A DNA stretch of 64,000 bases from Macrobrachium rosenbergii (taxonomy: Eukaryota; Arthropoda; Malacostraca; Decapoda; Palaemonidae). The DNA is taken from the NCBI RefSeq assembly GCF_040412425.1, contig NC_089766.1:17652508-17716507 (forward strand). The letters run 5' to 3'. The notes under the pieces are model-generated. The model saw nothing but the letters and a program-made list of their open reading frames with translations. It was not told where the DNA came from and did no database searches. Of this stretch, positions 11,229-21,312 are shown piece by piece; the stretch's first letter is position 1, and each line of letters starts with the position of its first letter. A program made the position numbers and the translations under genes.

Positions 11229-13322
11229 TCACCACTGATGAATGTTGATTAAAGATGATGATGATGAAATAGCTGTGCAGTCCGATGAATGACAATGAAG
11301 ATATGACTGCACAGCAAAGCAGAGGAGTTGCAACTCATCTGAGGGTGCCTCTTCACCTTCAGGAGGTGCTTCGGGAGGTATTTCTTCAGCTGATTTGGGA
11401 GGCACTATTTCAGGTGATTGGGGAGGCATTACTTCAGGCGATTGGGGAGGCGCTACTTCAGGCGATTCGAGAGGCATTTCTTCAGGTGATTTGAGAGGTG
11501 CTTCTTCAAGCGATTTGAGAGGCACTACTTCGGGTGATTTGGGAGGCTTTAGAGGGGCCTTCTTCGTCTGTTTGATGAACATGGTGATAGGCAGCTGCTG
11601 TCGCTGCTTTTTCATGGTGGTGAGCTTGATTATAGGGCTCCAATGCTAAATCAAGGATGTTTGAAAACTTTAAGGAGCATTCTATATAAGTATCCCATGT
11701 TGAAACATACTCCTGAGTATCCTTGATCATTCTCTTAAGGTGGGACAGAAGTTCCAAAGTCAGGCCGCCCTCCTCTTTCTCCTGCTCCTCCCTCGAACCT
11801 GGCGTATCTTCTTCCTCATTGGCAGACTTTGTCAGATCTTCCAAATCCTGGTCTGTCAGGGGGTCAGAGTGAGCATCAATGTGGGTGCCAATTTCATCCT
11901 CGGTGATGTCCTTGAAGCCTTCTCCACCTAGAATCCTCGCCAACTGGACAGCCTTATTAATGCCCGAATGTTGTAATCATGAACACACTGGCCACAACTT
12001 GTTCCAGCACGCATTCAGGGTCTCCTCCTTCATGTCATTCAGTGATCGGCTGATGATGGTCAGACATGTGGCAATCGTGAATTTATGCCAGTATTCTTTA
12101 AGCGTAAATTCACAGTCATTGTACATTGCATTCACAAGGTGCTGGAGGGAGTTCCTGGTATAGAGTGCCTTGAAGGCACGGATCACGCCCTGGTCCATAG
12201 GCTGGAGGAGAGAGGTAGTGTTGGGAGAGAGGTACTCAAGCTGGACTCCCTTGTAATAAAGATCGAGAGGGTGGCCACCAGCATTATTTATACTCAGCAA
12301 CACCTTGAACTTCATGCCCAAGTCGTTCAGGTATTGCCTAACTTGAGGGTAAGCTCTGATGGAACCAGTACTCTGTAAGGACTGTGGTGATCCAGGCCTT
12401 AGGGTTATGCATCCAGAACACAAGAAGCAATGCCTTGTTCTTATTATTGAGGGCCCTGGGGTTTGCAGCCTTGTAAATGAGGCCTGGTTTAAGCATGAAA
12501 CCAGCTGCATTCCCACACATGATAAGGGTAACCCTATCCTTCTGGTCCTTGAATCCAGAGGCTTAGCTTCGTCCTTCATGAGGTATGTCCGGGAAGGCAT
12601 CTTCTTCCAGAACAGGCCAGTCTCGTCCATAATAAACACCTGTTCTGGATGGCAGCCCTTCTCCTCAATGATATTTCGCGGCTGCTTCAATGTCTGCAGA
12701 AACTGATTCCTCATGCAAAGTAACAGACTTTAGGTGGAACTGCTTTTGAAATCGGTGGAACCACCCTTTGCTGGCCTGAAAACCTTGAGGTGCTGATGAC
12801 GGTCCTGCTTGGGGCTGTTCCCCCCTCTTCTTCTTCTTCTGCTTCTGTAGGTACTGGTTCATTGAAGCCTAAGAATTCTAATTCGCCTTCTTCAATGCCT
12901 TCCTCTGCCTGTACTACGTCGTCGCCTTCCTTAGCAGTTGATAACTGCTGGTAGAGTTGTTGCACTTTCTCAAGAATGATGTTGGAGTTGAGGGGCAGCG
13001 CGTTCTTCTCCCGGCAGTCCTTTATCCAGAATGCCAGAACAGATTCCATCTTCACGATTCTTTTATCCCACACAGTCGCAACTGTCTTTGCACTACTGAA
13101 GTAGCTCATACTCACAGACTTTCATATCTCCGCCTCTTTCTTCTTGATATATCTGACTGTGCTCTCATTAACATTAAAATGGCAGCCAACCGTGGCAAAA
13201 ATTTTGCCCTCTTTTAACATGTCAAGAACTTTTACCTTCTCCTCGAGTTTCATAACAGTCTTCTTTCTTTTAGACTCTTTGCCAGAAGTCTTAGAAGGAA
13301 CAGGGTGTGTTTTAGGAGGCAT
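11229..13322 (-). pseudogene. T2 transposase (CENP-B/Tigger DDE type), broken
   Basis: The likely start is the ATG at 13320-13322 (MPPKTHPVPSK). Domains on the minus strand: a CENP-B-type helix-turn-helix (VKVLDMLKEGKIFATV, about 13130-13260); a second DNA-binding domain (WIKDCREKNALPLNSNIILEK and GWFHRFQKQFHLK, 12740-13050); and a DDE domain with MDETGLFWKKMPSRTYL near 12600-12640. The second catalytic position reads INNAGGHP where T1 has LDNAPGHP, so the aspartate is now asparagine. The third, QPMDQGV, is intact. Frames change at about 13120, 12860, 12710, 11950 and 11510-11610. It would cut and paste the element, but is inactive on several counts. Confidence 0.88.
11340..11560 (-). repeat. 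24-bp coding repeat in T2 transposase tail
   Basis: About eight imperfect 24-bp units encode an 8-residue repeat of the type P-L-K-S-P-E-E-x (variants PLKSPEEM, PLESPEVA, PPQSPEVM, PPKSAEEI). The repeat is Pro- and Glu-rich and lies at the C-terminal end of the T2 transposase. Confidence 0.85.
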
Positions 13323-13487
13323 TTTAGGGCCGAATACCACTGATGCACAAAGATTAAGAAACCAAGCACAAAGATGCATGATTTCACAAGGTAAGATGCT
13401 GCGAACTACGCATGAACTGAGAAGGATGCCGTGGATGCGGTCTCCCAGAATTCCATGTTTGCGAGTTGCTTGTGAATGTTCAGCCAA

Positions 13488-14152
13488 TCAGCACCAAGTG
13501 AACAGCCAATGAGTGTCAAGGAAAATGAATGGCACTTCTGGATTGGCTGCTTTGCAGATGACAGCCAATAGTGTGTCGAATATCATTGGTCCTGGGCACA
13601 CAGCGTCCAGCATCTCGAGTTCTTTATATTTGCGGAGAGGTGGCTTGGGTGAAGCACTTTTAAGAAAAACAAATATGTTATCGAAATTTTGCTGTTTACA
13701 TTAATATATTACAGTACTGTACTGTAATATTTGAAAATTAGTAAATCGCTTTTCATCATACAAAATGTACTTACAGTAGTCATGAATATATACTTAGTAC
13801 ATACATGAAAATGCTACGTACCACAGATGTAAACATACGTACCCTGCTATTCCTGTTGTCTTACACATTTTAGATATGCTCTACATACTACTTGTAGTAC
13901 TGTACTACGTATCATCCTAAAACACTTTTTACATGCAATATTTAAAAACATTTAATAAAATGTACAGTACTGTATGCGCAGAATATCGATGTTAGCATAT
14001 GTAAGCGTGATACAGTAATACCATGTGTATACTGTAGCGGCAAATTATCGGCAAATGACCCAATATAATGCGTTTCACTGCTATCTCTCATTTGTGTGTT
14101 TTGCGTATGCAATACTATGGACTAAGAATATTTTTTGAAATCGTGCATTAAG
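13488..14152. other. T2 5' non-coding region
   Basis: No gene seen. 13488-13640 has several CCAAT or ATTGG motifs (13481, 13504, 13540, 13563, 13585), which could be promoter elements of T2, read leftward. 13700-14000 is AT-rich with repeated TACAGTACTGTA-type palindromes. Confidence 0.4.
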
Positions 14153-14300
14153 ATGTCCCCTGAATGCTCTGCTTCTCCTAAAGCCTCTGGCAAATATCCT
14201 ACAATTAATGACTGATGAGAAGAAAGTAGACATGATTGTTAAGTTAAAAGAGGGCAAAAGTCATGGAGAAGTAGCAGCCCATTACAGCATGACATTAATT
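14153..14300 (+). pseudogene. Orphan Tigger transposase N-terminus
   Basis: From the ATG at 14153 the strand reads MSPECSASPKASGKYP, stops, and continues in the next frame as EKKVDMIVKLKEGKSHGEVA. This is the pattern of a Tigger/CENP-B N-terminal helix-turn-helix. It is on the strand opposite to T2, outside T1, and has no catalytic domain after it. It may be a fragment of a third Tigger. Confidence 0.5.
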
Positions 14301-14536
14301 GCGGTTGCCTGCACTGAGCATGAACAAGGTAAAATACTCATGCAGCTCTACCATACCACATCGCCTCCCATCATTTATCGTACTGCACAGCTAATTCATC
14401 ATCATCATCTACAGCATACTGTAATCAACATTCATCACTAGTTACTACCCGTATGATTTAACTTTATTATTTATTACCATTACAGGTGCCCAGTGTAGTA
14501 TTACATATTATTATTATTTAATTTCTATTACTATTA

Positions 14537-14560
14537 CAGGCAGTCCCCGGTTTACGACGG
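14537..14560 (+). repeat. T1 left terminal inverted repeat
   Basis: CAGGCAGTCCCCGGTTTACG and onward. It pairs with 25843-25866 with two or three mismatches. TA flanks are present on both sides. Confidence 0.93.
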
Positions 14561-15043
14561 TTCCGGCTTACGACATTCTGAGTTTACGGCGGTTTTTCAG
14601 ATATATTTATTAAAAAATCCAGGCCGGTTTACGACACTTGTTCCGAGTTTACAACGCGGCCCGTTTACGATGCTCAAAATTTACGACACTTTTCAAATAT
14701 ATTTATAAAAAAATCCGTTTCTGGTTTAACAGTATTCATCAAAATTCAGTTTCTGGTTACATTAATTAAAACACATTCCAAGGTTATGACGTTTTTTCGA
14801 CGCTTTTTACGCCGCTTTGTAAGCGGAACTAGTTTTCTGAGCTTAGCTGCACTCTGTATTTACTGTACTGTAACTGCATTGGTAGTTGACCAGACAACGA
14901 CCTTCCTGGGTTGATCATGCAGGTGCGTGTAACAATACCAAACAATCCTTCCCTCACTCATGTGTTTGCCTCCTCTGAGCTGGGTACGTTGCCTCATTGT
15001 TGCTTTCCTTTAGCTGCAGTTTTTTCGTGAATTGTGCCTTCAC

Positions 15044-15368
15044 TATGGCTCCAAAACGGCAGAATTCATCTGATGCTAGTACATCCAAGAAGCCAAGAAG
15101 AGCATCACCATGGAAGTCAAGTACGACATAATTACGCGTTCGGAGAAGGGTGAGAGTAACACCAAGACAGGCCATGCCTTGGGCCTTAGTAGAACGATGG
15201 TTGTTACCATAGTGAAGGACAAGCAGCGTATTCTGAAGCATGTGCAAGAAGCTACACCAATGAAGGCAACGGTGATTAACGTGAAGCAAAGTACTGTAGT
15301 CAGAACGTGGTGGAGATGGAGAAGTTATTGTTGATCTGGCTGGAAGACAGAACCAACAACGTGTTCCA
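15044..15368 (+). pseudogene. T1 transposase N-terminal DNA-binding region, frameshifted
   Basis: The start is probably the ATG at 15044 (MAPKRQNSSDASTSKKPRR). The frame breaks near 15100 and continues as MEVKYDIITRSEKGE with a helix-turn-helix-like stretch (KTGHALGLSRTMVVTIVKDK). It then shifts again near 15300 (MEKLLLIWLED) and near 15350 before joining the long open frame. It would bind the element ends. The shifts mean this copy cannot make a full transposase from this start. Confidence 0.7.
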
Positions 15369-16737
15369 GTGAGCCTAAGTGTGATTCAAGAAAAGGCTAG
15401 GGAGCTGCATGTGGCAGTGGTGAAGAAGAGTGGGGAAGGCAGGGCTACTGAAGAATTTTCCGCCAGTAGAGGTTGGTTTAACCACTTTAAGTCACGTGCA
15501 AATTTGCACAATGTTAAGTTGCAAGGTGAAGCTGCTAGTGCTGATAGCGTAGCAGCAGAAAGTTTCCCTGGTGGTTTGGCTGAGATAATTAGGGAAGGTG
15601 GTTACACTTCTGACCAGGTATTTAATGTAGATGAGACAGGGTTATTTTGGAAAAGAATGCCAAATCGTACATACATTTCCAAGGAGGAGAGGTCAGCACC
15701 AGGCCATAAAGCTGGTAAGGAGAGGCTGACTTTACTCTTTGGGACCAATGCTAGTGGTGATTTGAAGCTTAAGCCCTTGCTAGTGTACTTGGCAGAAAAT
15801 CCCAGGCCTTTTAAGGGCATTTTCAATAGTCAACGCCCCATCATTTGGAAGTTCAACAAGAAAGCTTGGGCTACCTTCATGGTCTTCGAGGACTGGTTCA
15901 ATGACCACTTTGTGCCAGCAGTGGAAAGGTATTGTGCCTCGAAGGGTCTGCCTTTTAAGGTCCTGCTTGCCCTAGACAATGCCCCTGGTCACCCGGCTTA
16001 TCTTAGTAACATGTACCCTAATGTGAAGGTGGTTTATCTACCACCAAATACTACATTCCTCATACAGCCAATGGACCAGGGAGTCATTGCTAACTTCAAG
16101 GCATACTACCTGAGGAGGACAATACGCTCTGCTTTACGGGTCGTTGAAGGTAACAAGGAGTTGACTCTGAAGCAGTTTTGGAAGGACTACAATATTGCTG
16201 GTGCTGTGACGAGCATCACACGTGCTTGGGAAGAAACAAAGGTGACGACTCTGAATGGTGCCTGGAAGAAACTGTGTCCGCAGGTTGCGAATAATTTTGA
16301 GGGGTTTGAGCAGGCAGAAGATGTAGAGGCTGTGACTACGAAAATTGGTGGGCTAAGCAAGAGGCTGAAATTGGACTTGGAAGCTGAGGATGTCTACGTG
16401 CTGCTGGCATCCCACAGAGAGGAATTGTCATCGGAGGACCTCATTGAGCTGGAGAAGCAGATGATCGAGGAGGAGGAAGAGGCACCACAACCAAAGGTCA
16501 AGGAATTAACTGTCAAGGGCTTGTCAGAGGGTTTTGCTTACCTGGAGAAATGTTTGGCAGCATTTGAGGGTGAGGACCCTAACATTGCCAGGTTTGAGAG
16601 GATACCCAGACGGATGTTGGATCTTACTACGTTCTACAAGGAGACGCTGAAGGAGAAGCAGCTGAAGAAGACTTTGAAGTCTACGCTAGACTCTTTCTTC
16701 CAGAAGTCTCCAGCACCACCTGCCATTCCTAGTCTAG
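15369..16737 (+). CDS. T1 transposase catalytic domain (DDE, Tigger/pogo)
   Basis: Open from 15369 to 16781 without a stop. The coding part probably ends at 16737, where an optimal donor (G|GTAAGG) begins. Residue numbers count from 15369. A CENP-B-like second helix-turn-helix is at 1-55 (GWFNHFKSRANLHNVK). The DDE domain has D88 (VDETGLFWKRM), D203 (LDNAPGHP) and D236 (QPMDQGV), so all three catalytic residues are present and the last two are 32 residues apart, as in pogo-like enzymes. After residue 300 there is an acidic Glu-rich tail. The first residue here is a GTG codon in mid-gene and not a real start. The exon ends in phase 1 and feeds the mini-exon array. Confidence 0.9.
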
Positions 16738-16889
16738 GTAAGGAATTCTCAACTTTATTTTTGTTAACTGTTGTAACATAAATTGTTATAAATTTTAATA
16801 AATTTTATAAAAATGTTACTGCAATTTATATTTACATACTGTAGATACACAGCATAACCCGATAAATTTTATCATTTGTATCATTGCAG

Positions 16890-17000
16890 AAGTGACTCCT
16901 AATCCAGATTCCCCAGAACCTCTACCTGACTACGAATCAGAACCTGAGCCTGAACCTGTACCTGTAGTACCCTCCCCAGCAGCTTTTCCAGCTCTATCAG
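16890..17000 (+). CDS. T1 mini-exon 1 (acidic, Pro-rich)
   Basis: Bounded by TCATTGCAG and G|GTAAGGAATTC; 111 bp, phase 1 at both ends. It continues the transposase frame and encodes 37 residues rich in Pro, Glu and Ser, including EPEPEPVPVV. It is the best conserved of the array. Confidence 0.7.
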
Positions 17001-17121
17001 GTAAGGAATTCCTAAGTGTTTCATTTTTATAATTTTCATGCATGAAATTGTTTGTACATAATGTGAAAATTTTATATTTACTATTGCATAACCTAATTTT
17101 TTTCATTATGTATCATTCCAG

Positions 17122-17211
17122 ATCTCTTTGGTAGTGATGACAGTCCTGACTCCCCTGAAGAATTCCAGGGTTTTGAAGCTACAGGACCTGTCTCCTCTCC
17201 AACTTCATAAG
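17122..17211 (+). CDS. T1 mini-exon 2
   Basis: Bounded by TCATTCCAG and G|GTAAGGAATTC; 90 bp, phase 1 at both ends. It encodes an acidic stretch (FGSDDSPDSPEEFQGFE). A TAA falls at the very end, just before the donor, in a triplet absent from the other modules. The protein could therefore end here. Confidence 0.68.
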
Positions 17212-17346
17212 GTAAGGAATTCTTAACTTATTATTTTTAATGTTTTATACATTGTTATAAATGCTACAAAGTGTATTGCACTACACCCACCTGTGCAGTA
17301 CTGCTTTAGTATGTGCTGTAACTTTACATAATCATTATCATTCCAG

Positions 17347-17415
17347 ATCCACATGTTATAGCCTCAACCTCCCAGCCCAACTCAGCTGACCTTATCCCCT
17401 CTCCAGCCCCATCAG
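17347..17415 (+). CDS. T1 mini-exon 3
   Basis: Bounded by TCATTCCAG and G|GTAAGGATTTC; 69 bp, phase 1 at both ends, open (ends SADLIPSPAPS). It is used only if the preceding TAA is skipped. Confidence 0.62.
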
Positions 17416-17545
17416 GTAAGGATTTCATTACTTTTTTTCTTTCAAATCAGTTTATAAAACTGTATAGCTTATTACATACATACCCCTGTACTACAGTACA
17501 GTACTGTACAGTAATTTTTATCTTTTATCATTCCACAAATGACAG

Positions 17546-17611
17546 GTGTCCCCTGCTCAACCCCAAATTCACCTGCACCAGTAGTACCTACACCCATTTC
17601 ATATCCACCAG
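17546..17611 (+). CDS. T1 mini-exon 4
   Basis: 66 bp, phase 1 at both ends, open and Pro-rich. The usual acceptor has mutated to ATTCCACAAATGACAG, so the AG lies 10 bases further on. The donor is G|GTAAGGAATTC. Confidence 0.6.
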
Positions 17612-17726
17612 GTAAGGAATTCTTAACTTTTTAGAAATTTGTATTACCCTACATTGTTTTAAATTGTGTTATTATACTTATACAGTACTACTGTGTACAG
17701 TATCACTTTTATCTTTTTCATTCCAG

Positions 17727-17792
17727 ACTCCAAAGGACCTGCAGATGCCACACCATTGGCCCCCTGTTCTCATCTACCATATGCCCATCCCA
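17727..17792 (+). CDS. T1 mini-exon 5
   Basis: 66 bp if the donor is A|GTAAGC at 17793. Acceptor TCATTCCAG. Open, with the Pro-rich bias largely lost. The downstream intron border differs from the array consensus. Confidence 0.5.
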
Positions 17793-17930
17793 GTAAGCAA
17801 GCCAACCACTAGAATTTGGTAGGAACACTTTCTATTTTATAAATTGTTATACATTTTATAAAATACTGTAATATTTATAATGCACAGAAGTACTTTATTC
17901 TAATCTTTATCATGTACATTATCATTCCAG

Positions 17931-18391
17931 ACTGACATGCACCTTTAACCTGACCTTTTGAGATGCTAAATAATGAGCAGGAGAAAAGTTACTGCTGATT
18001 TATTCAGGACACAGGCGGTTTATATAGCATTGGACTGATGTCACGCCGAGGAATACAATGAGAATCAGGGTGACCTGAGGTCAATTGCTCTTGACAATAA
18101 TTACAATGAATAAACACAATCTGAATTACAAAAATGGACAATGATCAAGCTAACAACATTCTGATACATGTGCAAAAGAAACATATGCAGTATAAGTTAG
18201 TAACAGGTATAAATTTACATAGATCAGTTTGGTTGATTCAGTATGGCTGCTCCTTCTTGACCCGCTACTATGGGAGCAGTATAGAAAACGGGTCGCCATC
18301 ATAGAAGGCCCGCTTAGCAGGGACTTTACAACCTCTACTGTAACTGTACATACCCTTCCTCATGTAGCCTACATCTTTCAAATCACTAAAG
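17931..18391 (+). pseudogene. T1 mini-exon 6 split by an LTR
   Basis: The acceptor TCATTCCAG ends at 17930 and the donor G|GTATGGAATTC starts after 18391. A 372-bp LTR-like insertion at 17959-18330 divides it. Counting out the insert and a 5-bp duplication leaves 84 bp, again a multiple of 3. Confidence 0.55.
17959..18330 (-). mobile_element. Candidate solo LTR inside T1
   Basis: On the minus strand it begins TGTAAAGTCCC and ends with CA, as LTRs do. Near its 3' part it carries TATATAAACC followed about 20 bases later by AATAAA, the promoter and polyadenylation layout of an LTR. Flanks read ACCTT and ACCTC, a possible 4-5-bp target duplication, but the left copy is offset by one or two bases from the TG...CA border. 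No internal retrotransposon sequence is present. Confidence 0.6.
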
Positions 18392-19049
18392 GTATGGAAT
18401 TCTTAACTGCTTTTAATGTTAAAAATTGTTATATGTACAGTACATTTGATAAATATAAAGTAATTTACTGTACAGTTTTATTCTAATATTCCAGAGTGCC
18501 CAGCACCTTTACTAGAGGTCCCTCATCCTGGCCTACATCTTCTAAAAATCACTGAAATTAGGTAAGGAATTCATTTTTTTATTTTGTACTGTTGAACATA
18601 GGTTTGTGAAATACCTGAACTGATACAGAACAGTGTAACACATACAGTACTCTGCAGTAATTTTATCCTTATCACTGCAGGTTCCCCACACATACAATCT
18701 CCATCACCCCAACCTAGCCTGAGCTTGTAACAGCTTTGACAATCACTGAAATTAGGTAAGGAATTCCTAACTTTTTATAATTTATACAATTATTATTCTA
18801 CTGTAAAATACTGACTGTATTTATACTTTACTGCATGCAAGACTACTGTACAGTATTATATGTACACTAATACTAAATTTTTACATTCCAGAGTCCCCTG
18901 AATCATGAGACCACACCATTTTTCCAGGGTTAAGAAGCACGGGGTTTCCAATATAAAAGAAAGAAATTCACTTTTTTTTATCTTTTATACATTCTTTGGT
19001 ATAAATTACAGTATGGTACACCTGTGTTACTGTATAACAAAATGCCATT
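18392..19049 (+). other. T1 mini-exon modules 7 to 9, decayed
   Basis: Modules at 18495-18561, 18681-18755 and from 18892. The first two have GTAAGGAATTC donors. All have consensus or near-consensus acceptors (TATTCCAG, TCACTGCAG, CATTCCAG). The exon parts contain stops and one is 67 bp, so coding is lost. The last is followed by DIRS-B. Confidence 0.55.
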
Positions 19050-19255
19050 TTTATGATAAAATGATGTTTCATTATACTTACCAAAACACTGTAACAGCTT
19101 TTATCAGTTAAAATTCGACACGTCCGAGATATAAAATTTCAAACTTTGTTTGGAACGCTGATATAGTTGGCGGGAGACCCGACCCCACCGGATGCCGGTG
19201 GGGGTGGTGTGGAAGGCGACCTATCCACTGTCCCAGGTCAGTTTCAATCTCGGCA
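19050..19255 (-). repeat. DIRS-B inverted terminal repeat, left (3') end
   Basis: Matches the reverse complement of about 25340-25535. Shared stretches include TTGGCGGGAGACCCGACCC and GATGCCGGTGGGGGTGGTG. ACTTACC at 19076-19082 reads GGTAAGT outward. Confidence 0.92.
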
Positions 19256-19325
19256 TACACAAATAGTGAAAACCTGAGATAACGTCCCCCTGCGGGGGGA
19301 GGAGGAGGTTTTAAGTCACAGTGTT

Positions 19326-19412
19326 TTGGTAAGTATAATGAAACATCATTTTATCATAAAATGTAATTTTCATTATAATGACTTACCAAAACACTGTAAC
19401 AGCTGATTCCAC
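19326..19412. repeat. DIRS-B internal complementary region
   Basis: The first half is the reverse complement of the left outer edge (near-identical over about 35 bases). The second half is the reverse complement of the right outer edge (25500-25531). Together they read as the two element ends joined head to tail, as in a circular junction. Confidence 0.92.
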
Positions 19413-20001
19413 ATTTAAGGTGGAAGGGCAGGGGATGAGGTATCAGTTATCGAAAGGTTACACATTATAAAAAAGGGACAAACTCTAAACATGGGCATCC
19501 TATGGATCCCTACCAACAAAAAAAAAAGGTAGGAGTCACCTTACCTGGTAGATGGGCTTTTGCAGGGAGGTACTGCCGCTGGTTGAAGCTCCACTACCTG
19601 CAGAGGCATTGGGCGTAAGCACTGCTAGCTACTCTGCTCCATAACCACCCATGTAGTCAGGGAAGTAAACCGCTGACTAAGACAAGGGGGGACTTTCCTT
19701 TGCTCTTGCCCTGAGCAATTGGAAAGCAACCAGACTGAAAACGGGCCTCACCGCCTAACCTTAAAAAACTAGCTAAATACATCCCCCTTCTCTATACCCT
19801 CAGCAGCTCAACTAGAATGGAGGGTACTCCAGGTGAACTGAGCACCCCCAGCTTCCCTTTAACTCAGCAACCCTAAAAACCACAAGGGGAAGGTAAGATA
19901 AAGAACCTACCCCCCTAGTGTGTTCCCCCTAAAACCAAGCCAGCTACAGATACAGGACCTAACGCAAACACGTCCTGATACTCAACTTCGACCTCCCTAA
20001 G
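19413..20001. other. DIRS-B 3' untranslated region
   Basis: No gene seen between the internal complementary region and the recombinase. The corresponding stretches of DIRS-A (5546-6050) and DIRS-C (35806-36340) share short blocks such as the CTGCCTCTGGTTG-type word, but no frame. Confidence 0.5.
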
Positions 20002-21092
20002 TTAGTGAGACGCAAACACTGATTTCGACCTCCAGAAGGTGTTCTGTGTGATCTGCGAAAGTGATTTATTATGACGGAAAGCCACTGAAGTTGCTATTGA
20101 GCGCACTTCGTGAATGTGGGACTTGACTAGGCGTGCATCCTCTTCGTTAATGTTTCTGTGTGCCTCTAAAATGAGTTCCTTGACGAAGAAAGCAAGGGCA
20201 TTTTTGGATAAAGGTCTGGTTGGGTCTTTCACTGAACACCAAAGGTTAGAGGAACCTCCTCTGATGTTGGCCGTTCTGGCTAAGTAAGCGTTGATAGCTC
20301 TGACGGGGCACAAAGAAGCCTCCAATTCTTGAGGGCCCGCCACTTCGGAGAGGTTCTGAATGGTAAAAGACTGAGGCCACGGGTTGGAAGGAGACTCGTT
20401 CTTGGCCAGAAAATTCAAGGTGAAAGAACAAACAGCATTACCTTGTGAAAAACCCACTTCCTTGTCAATGGCCTGTATTTCACTAACCCTCTTTGCCATT
20501 GCTAAGGTAACCAGAAAAAGAGATTTCTTAGTGAGGTCTCTAAGAGAAAGATCTTGTAAAGGTTCGTACCTTGGAGACATCAACCACCTCAAAACTACAT
20601 CTAAATTCCACGAAAGGGAGGTTTTGGGGTCTTAGTTGTGTCTAATGACTTGAGGAGGTCTGACAAGTCTCGGTTATTTGACAGGTCTAACCCCCTATGG
20701 TAGAAGACGGAGGACAGCATGGCTCTGTAACCCTTGATGGTTGATGGCATCAATTTTCTTGAATCCCTTAAGTAAAAGAAAAAATCGGCAAGTTGAGTTA
20801 TAGACGTCGAAGAAGAGGAGATACTATTTTTTCTACACCAATTCCTGAAGACTGTCCACTTGGACTGGTATAATTTGCTAGAGGAGTCCCTTCTGCACCT
20901 CGCAATATCCTCTGCAGCCTTGCTTGAAAAACCTTGCGCTCTGATGAGCTTCCTGACAGTCTGAAGCCTGTCAGAGCGAGAGTGGACAATCCCTGGTGGA
21001 ACTTCATTAGGTGGGGTTGTCTGAGAAGTGACTTCCTTTGAGGAAGAAGCCTTGGGAAGTCTATCAGGAGATCTAGCAGGTCCGGGAACCAC
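20002..21092 (-). pseudogene. DIRS-B tyrosine recombinase, nucleophile lost
   Basis: Two frames. 20601-21092 is the N-terminal SAM-like core-binding half (KLYQSKWTVFRNWCRK and STIKGYRAMLSSVF). 20002-20592 is the catalytic half, with the first Arg in LAMAKRVSEIQA and the H-x-x-R box as HEVR. A one-base frameshift near 20610-20625 separates them. The second frame ends ...VFASH, with TAA at 20002-20004 exactly where DIRS-A and DIRS-C have the tyrosine of SHYL or LHYL; LREV follows in frame. The catalytic Tyr codon has thus become a stop. The enzyme would integrate the circular cDNA; this copy cannot. Confidence 0.88.
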
Positions 21093-21312
21093 TCCTTCCT
21101 TGGCCAGAACGGGGCAACGAGAATTAGTTCGACACTCTGATGGAACTTCACTTTGTTTATCACTTGCCTGATGACCCCGAAAGGCGGAAAGGCATACGCA
21201 AACAAGTTCGTCCAGTCTAGGAGCATGGCGTCCACCAAGTGAGTCAGTGGGTCCGGAACTGGCGAGCAGAACACTGGGAGACGATGGTTCTTGGAGGTAG
21301 CGAAGAGATCTA
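20798..21312 (-). pseudogene. DIRS-B methyltransferase-like C-terminal domain of pol
   Basis: The frame 20798-21274 contains DWTNLFAYAFPPFGVI and LILVAPFWPRKEWFPDLL. This is the segment after RNase H in DIRS elements that has been compared with phage N6-adenine methyltransferases (PPF as the NPPY-like motif). It overlaps the start of the recombinase frame on the same strand, as is usual in this group. It is cut off from the RT frame by a frameshift near 21305-21320. Confidence 0.6.

Noticed and set aside
16738..18950. Mini-exons as a host gene
   Set aside because: They lie between the T1 TIRs and continue the T1 transposase frame in phase.
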